Positions 5,677-7,836 of a stretch of 7,836 bases of DNA are shown one piece after another. How positions within the stretch are numbered: the stretch's first letter is position 1; every line of letters starts with the position of its first letter. The DNA is from Paludibacter sp. (lineage in GTDB: Bacteria; Bacteroidota; Bacteroidia; Bacteroidales; Paludibacteraceae). The notes beneath the pieces are model-generated. The model was not told where the DNA came from. It saw only the letters and a list, made by a program, of their open reading frames with translations, and ran no database searches. The position numbers were made by a program, and so were the translations under genes. The DNA lies in contig JAUSNQ010000149.1 of assembly GCA_030655595.1 (NCBI GenBank), positions 1 through 7,836 of the forward strand, given 5' to 3'.

Positions 5677-6558
5677 TTATTTGGCTCTGGGATGAGCCCG
5701 TTTATATATATTATTAAGCTCTCCAAAACCGGTATGCGTATAAACCTGAGTTGCTGCGAGGGAACTGTGCCCAAGCAATTCTTTTAACGCATTGATATCC
5801 GCTCCGCCGTTGAGCAATTCTGTGGCAAAGCTGTGTCGCATTACATGGGGACTAATCCTGGGAAGTGTGCTAACCTGTGACATCATGTTGTGCACAATAT
5901 TATAGACCAGTTTGGGATACATACTTTTCCCATTCGATCTGACAAAGAGTTTGAAAGTCGATTGTTCTACCAAATCATCTCTCAGCTTCATGTAGTTTGT
6001 AATATGCTGACAGAAAGATGGATCTATGGGTATAATACGCTGTTTATTTCTTTTTCCAATCACCCTTAATGCGCCTGATGCAAAATCAACATCTTTATCT
6101 TCAATGGCAATCAATTCGGATAGTCTGATGCCTGTCATATAAAACATTTCCAAGATTAATAGATCCCTCGCACGCTCAAAATCGTCGGGAAGAAATGGGT
6201 TATCTAAAACCTGCATGATTTCCCTGTCCTTAAAAAACACCGGAAGCGGCTTTTTTGTTTTCGGCAAGACTATTTTTAACGTTGGGTTGACGGATACTTT
6301 GTGTTTTTTCTGGAGATAATGCCAAAAAGACTTTAAAGTCGATACTTTTCGTGAAATAGTACGGGCAGATGTTTTAGCCTGCATCAATTCAATAATCCAT
6401 TGCTGAATCATCGAGGGATTAACATCATCGGGATTAAAAGCCGCTTTGTCAATGCTTAAGAAATCAAGAAACTGTTTGAGGTCAGTGGTATATGACAAAA
6501 CAGTATGAGAGGAATAATTCTTCTCATACTGTAAATATTGCAGAAAACCGTTAACCAT
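5677..6558 (-). CDS. xerC: Tyrosine recombinase, XerC/XerD family
   Basis: Xer recombinases resolve chromosome dimers at dif during cell division. The product has 293 residues, typical of Xer proteins. The N-terminal SAM-like core-binding domain covers about 1-85 (FLQYLQYEKNYSSHTVLSYTTDL). The catalytic domain covers about 105-288. All active-site residues are present: Arg145 (TGIRLSEL), Lys169 (GKRNKQR), His238 and Arg241 (PHVMRHSFATELL), His264 (LLGHSSL) and the nucleophile Tyr273 (QVYTHT). It sits between rpsU and hpf, 14 bases before the latter. As I recall, this neighbourhood recurs in Bacteroidales, which argues for a housekeeping rather than a mobile-element enzyme. I cannot separate XerC from XerD without comparing paralogues in the genome. 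The ATG start has no Shine-Dalgarno sequence. Confidence 0.92.
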   Translation of the reverse strand: MVNGFLQYLQYEKNYSSHTVLSYTTDLKQFLDFLSIDKAAFNPDDVNPSMIQQWIIELMQAKTSARTISRKVSTLKSFWHYLQKKHKVSVNPTLKIVLPKTKKPLPVFFKDREIMQVLDNPFLPDDFERARDLLILEMFYMTGIRLSELIAIEDKDVDFASGALRVIGKRNKQRIIPIDPSFCQHITNYMKLRDDLVEQSTFKLFVRSNGKSMYPKLVYNIVHNMMSQVSTLPRISPHVMRHSFATELLNGGADINALKELLGHSSLAATQVYTHTGFGELNNIYKRAHPRAK

Positions 6559-6579
6559 AACCGCATTTCAATTCTGCAA

Positions 6580-6611
6580 CGAAAATAGAACAAATAAATG
6601 AAAACTGCAAA
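6580..6611 (-). promoter_or_regulatory. Possible promoter for xerC-hpf
   Basis: TTTG (6611-6608), a 20-base spacer and TATTTTCG (6587-6580) match the Bacteroides consensus except for one base in the -7 box. It lies about 20 bases before the xerC start, in the 80-base gap after rpsU. No terminator is visible in that gap, so read-through from rpsU is also likely. Confidence 0.4.
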
Positions 6612-6638
6612 TTATCCGTGGATATTTGTAGTTATTTA

Positions 6639-6830
6639 TTATTCTTGTCCCAGTTGCAATTTTTGTACGTAAACCGCATGGATTTTTTCCTCGCGTTTTA
6701 CTACAGAAGGCTTGTCGAAACACTGACGACGACGGAGTTCCTTAACAACACCGGTTTTTTCAAATTTGCGTTTGAATTTTTTCAACGCTCTTTCAATGTT
6801 TTCACCCTCTTTAATAGGAATTACGATCAT
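6639..6830 (-). CDS. rpsU: 30S ribosomal protein bS21
   Basis: This small basic protein of the 30S platform lies near the 3' end of 16S rRNA. The product has 63 residues, as usual in Bacteroidota. The family pattern is clear: an N-terminal strand MIVIPIKEGENIERALKKF, the FKRKFEKTGVVKELRRRQCF core (19-38), then a basic KPSVVKREEK tail. Tyr54 is present; as I recall, ribosome structural work on Flavobacterium johnsoniae placed Tyr54 of bS21 against the anti-Shine-Dalgarno bases. The upstream sequence AGTTAATAAGT before the ATG has no Shine-Dalgarno match. A near-perfect Bacteroides promoter lies 50 bases upstream. It is the first gene of the rpsU-xerC-hpf group and divergent from the chromate-transporter gene. 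Confidence 0.96.
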   Translation of the reverse strand: MIVIPIKEGENIERALKKFKRKFEKTGVVKELRRRQCFDKPSVVKREEKIHAVYVQKLQLGQE

Positions 6831-6879
6831 ACTTATTAACTGTTTATAATTTTTAATTCGGTTTTTGAAATTAGGACTG

Positions 6880-6910
6880 CAAAGATAGATAACTTTTTTT
6901 AATCAACAAA
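6880..6910 (-). promoter_or_regulatory. rpsU promoter, Bacteroides type
   Basis: TTTG (6910-6907), exactly 19 bases, then TATCTTTG (6887-6880) give a full match to the Bacteroides -33/-7 consensus. The expected start lies roughly 40-45 bases upstream of the rpsU ATG. This is the best promoter match in the window. Confidence 0.85.
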
Positions 6911-6956
6911 AGAATATAGTGTTTTTTTATTTCATGGTTAAACAATTTGTAATATC

Positions 6957-6964
6957 TATCTTTG
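6957..6964 (+). promoter_or_regulatory. -7 box of the chromate-transporter gene
   Basis: TATCTTTG is an exact TAnnTTTG match 16 bases before the ATG at 6981. The resulting 5' leader would be only about ten bases. I see no good TTTG at the usual -33 distance, so the promoter may be weak or helped by an activator. Confidence 0.6.
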
Positions 6965-6980
6965 CATTTTAAAACAAAGC

Positions 6981-7517
6981 ATGAAATTGTACTGGCAATT
7001 ATTTATTTCCTTTTTCAAAATCGGTTCATTTACAATCGGTGGAGGATACGCCATGTTACCTCTCATCGAAAGGGAAGTTGTAGTAAGCAGGAAATGGATC
7101 AACGAAAAAGATTACTTAGACATGCTTGCTATGGCACAATCATCTCCGGGAGTGATGGCCATCAACACTGCTATTTTTGTAGGTTACAAGATCAAGGGAT
7201 GGAAAGGCAGTATCGCCGCAGCCTTTGGGTGCGCTTTGCCATCCTTTATTGCCATTACACTGATTGCCACTTTTTTTGTTGACATGCGCGATAATCCTAC
7301 GGTTGATAAAATTTTCAAGGGAATGCGTCCCGCTGTTGTGGCTTTGATAGCAGCTCCTCTTTGGAATATGGCTAAATCGGCAAAAATTACGTACAAAACA
7401 ATATTCATCCCCATTGCAGTCATTGTACTGATTTGGATATTGAAAGTTCCACCGGCTTATGTGGTCGGAGCAACAATTCTGATTGCTATACTTTATGGTA
7501 CCTTTAGAAAAAAATAA
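6981..7517 (+). CDS. chrA: Chromate transporter family (CHR) membrane protein, single-domain
   Basis: Proteins of the CHR family are inner-membrane transporters, some of which expel chromate. The product has 178 residues, the length of one CHR domain (short-chain form). The family hallmarks are visible: FFKIGSFTIGGGYAMLPLIEREVV (11-34), AMAQSSPGVMAINTAIFVGYKIKG (51-73) and KGMRPAVVALI (113-123). Hydrophobic spans lie at about 78-100, 115-130, 139-155 and 158-174. The start is the ATG just after the -7 box; there is no Shine-Dalgarno sequence. Short-chain members usually occur as adjacent pairs that work together, but the next gene here is nspC, 41 bases downstream. The substrate is not established by sequence, and anaerobic hosts often carry such genes without known chromate exposure. 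Confidence 0.88.
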   Translation: MKLYWQLFISFFKIGSFTIGGGYAMLPLIEREVVVSRKWINEKDYLDMLAMAQSSPGVMAINTAIFVGYKIKGWKGSIAAAFGCALPSFIAITLIATFFVDMRDNPTVDKIFKGMRPAVVALIAAPLWNMAKSAKITYKTIFIPIAVIVLIWILKVPPAYVVGATILIAILYGTFRKK

Positions 7518-7558
7518 AGAAACTATTTACACAATTACACAGCTAAAAAACTACACAT

Positions 7559-7836
7559 ATGATCAACTACACCCATCTCCCCTCGCCCTGCTTCGTGCTT
7601 GATGAAGTCAGATTTCGCAAGAATCTGGAACTGATTCGCTCTGTAAAAAATCAGGCTGGTGTCGAAATAATTCTTGCTTTCAAAGCTTTTGCAATGTGGA
7701 GTGTTTTTCCCATCGTTCGGGAGTATATCCCTTGCTCCACTGCGAGTTCACTTGCTGAAGCACGATTGGCTTTCGAGGAAATGGGAAGTCCGGCGCATAC
7801 TTACGCACCGGCATACTCCGACAAAGAGTTTGATCA
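7559..7836 (+). CDS. nspC: Carboxynorspermidine/carboxyspermidine decarboxylase, N-terminal fragment (partial)
   Basis: This PLP enzyme removes the carboxyl group from carboxy(nor)spermidine in the alternative polyamine pathway of gut and marine bacteria. Ninety-two codons are visible before the window ends. The start MINYTHLPSPCFVLDEVRFRKN is the fold-type III (alanine-racemase-like) barrel entry. The stretch ILAFKAFAMWSVFPIVREY carries the likely PLP lysine, Lys42. ASSLAEARLAFEEMG and AYSDKEFD then fit the NspC family. The ATG is 41 bases after the transporter gene on the same strand, with no terminator between, so co-transcription is likely. No Shine-Dalgarno sequence is present. Diaminopimelate and ornithine decarboxylases share the fold, but FAMWSVFP favours NspC. 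Confidence 0.88.
   Translation, partial: MINYTHLPSPCFVLDEVRFRKNLELIRSVKNQAGVEIILAFKAFAMWSVFPIVREYIPCSTASSLAEARLAFEEMGSPAHTYAPAYSDKEFD

Noticed and set aside
6605..6630. Hairpin CAAAT..ATTTG between rpsU and xerC as a terminator
   Set aside because: The stem is AT-rich with a bulge and has no T-run on the transcribed side.
6962..7282. A plus-strand open frame overlapping the chromate-transporter gene in another frame
   Set aside because: The 6981-7517 frame carries clear CHR motifs. The other has low-complexity, Cys/His-rich content typical of a shifted frame.

Overview
This window comes from a Bacteroidota chromosome, most likely order Bacteroidales. Three things point there. Several intergenic regions carry matches to the Bacteroides-type promoter (TTTG, about 19-21 bases, TAnnTTTG). 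Nearly all start codons lack a Shine-Dalgarno sequence. The proteins also read as Bacteroidales versions, for example the RpoB N-terminus and the 63-residue bS21. I cannot fix the genus from sequence alone.

Almost everything from the left edge to about 6.83 kb is on the minus strand, so it reads right to left as one translation and transcription block. It starts with rpsU (bS21), xerC (tyrosine recombinase) and hpf (ribosome hibernation factor). A terminator and a promoter follow, then tRNA-Thr(TGT), tRNA-Tyr(GTA), tRNA-Gly(TCC), tRNA-Thr(GGT), tuf (EF-Tu), tRNA-Trp(CCA), secE, nusG, rplK, rplA, rplJ, rplL and the first 61 codons of rpoB. The order Thr-Tyr-Gly-Thr-tuf matches the E. coli thrU-tyrU-glyT-thrT-tufB operon, and secE through rpoB is the classical L11/L10/beta cluster. 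Together they supply aminoacyl-tRNA delivery, the ribosomal stalk, protein export, transcription elongation and RNA polymerase.

On the plus strand, right of about 6.95 kb and divergent from rpsU, lie a single-domain chromate-transporter-family membrane protein and the start of nspC (carboxynorspermidine decarboxylase, polyamine synthesis), which runs off the right edge.

The genes are mostly core housekeeping, and I see no convincing new defence or mobile system. The less ordinary material lies between genes. (1) A 78-79 bp tandem repeat directly 5' of tRNA-Gly is built from copies of that tRNA's own head plus perfect antisense copies of its D-arm. (2) A smaller antisense copy of the tRNA-Thr(TGT) head lies in the next spacer. 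(3) Strong Shine-Dalgarno sequences occur only at hpf and at nusG, which has a GTG start. (4) A promoter sits against the hpf terminator so that new transcripts would miss part of the hairpin. (5) Two tandem hairpins with a shared CGTTAA loop lie between rplL and rpoB. (6) A palindromic REP-like cluster lies between tuf and tRNA-Trp.
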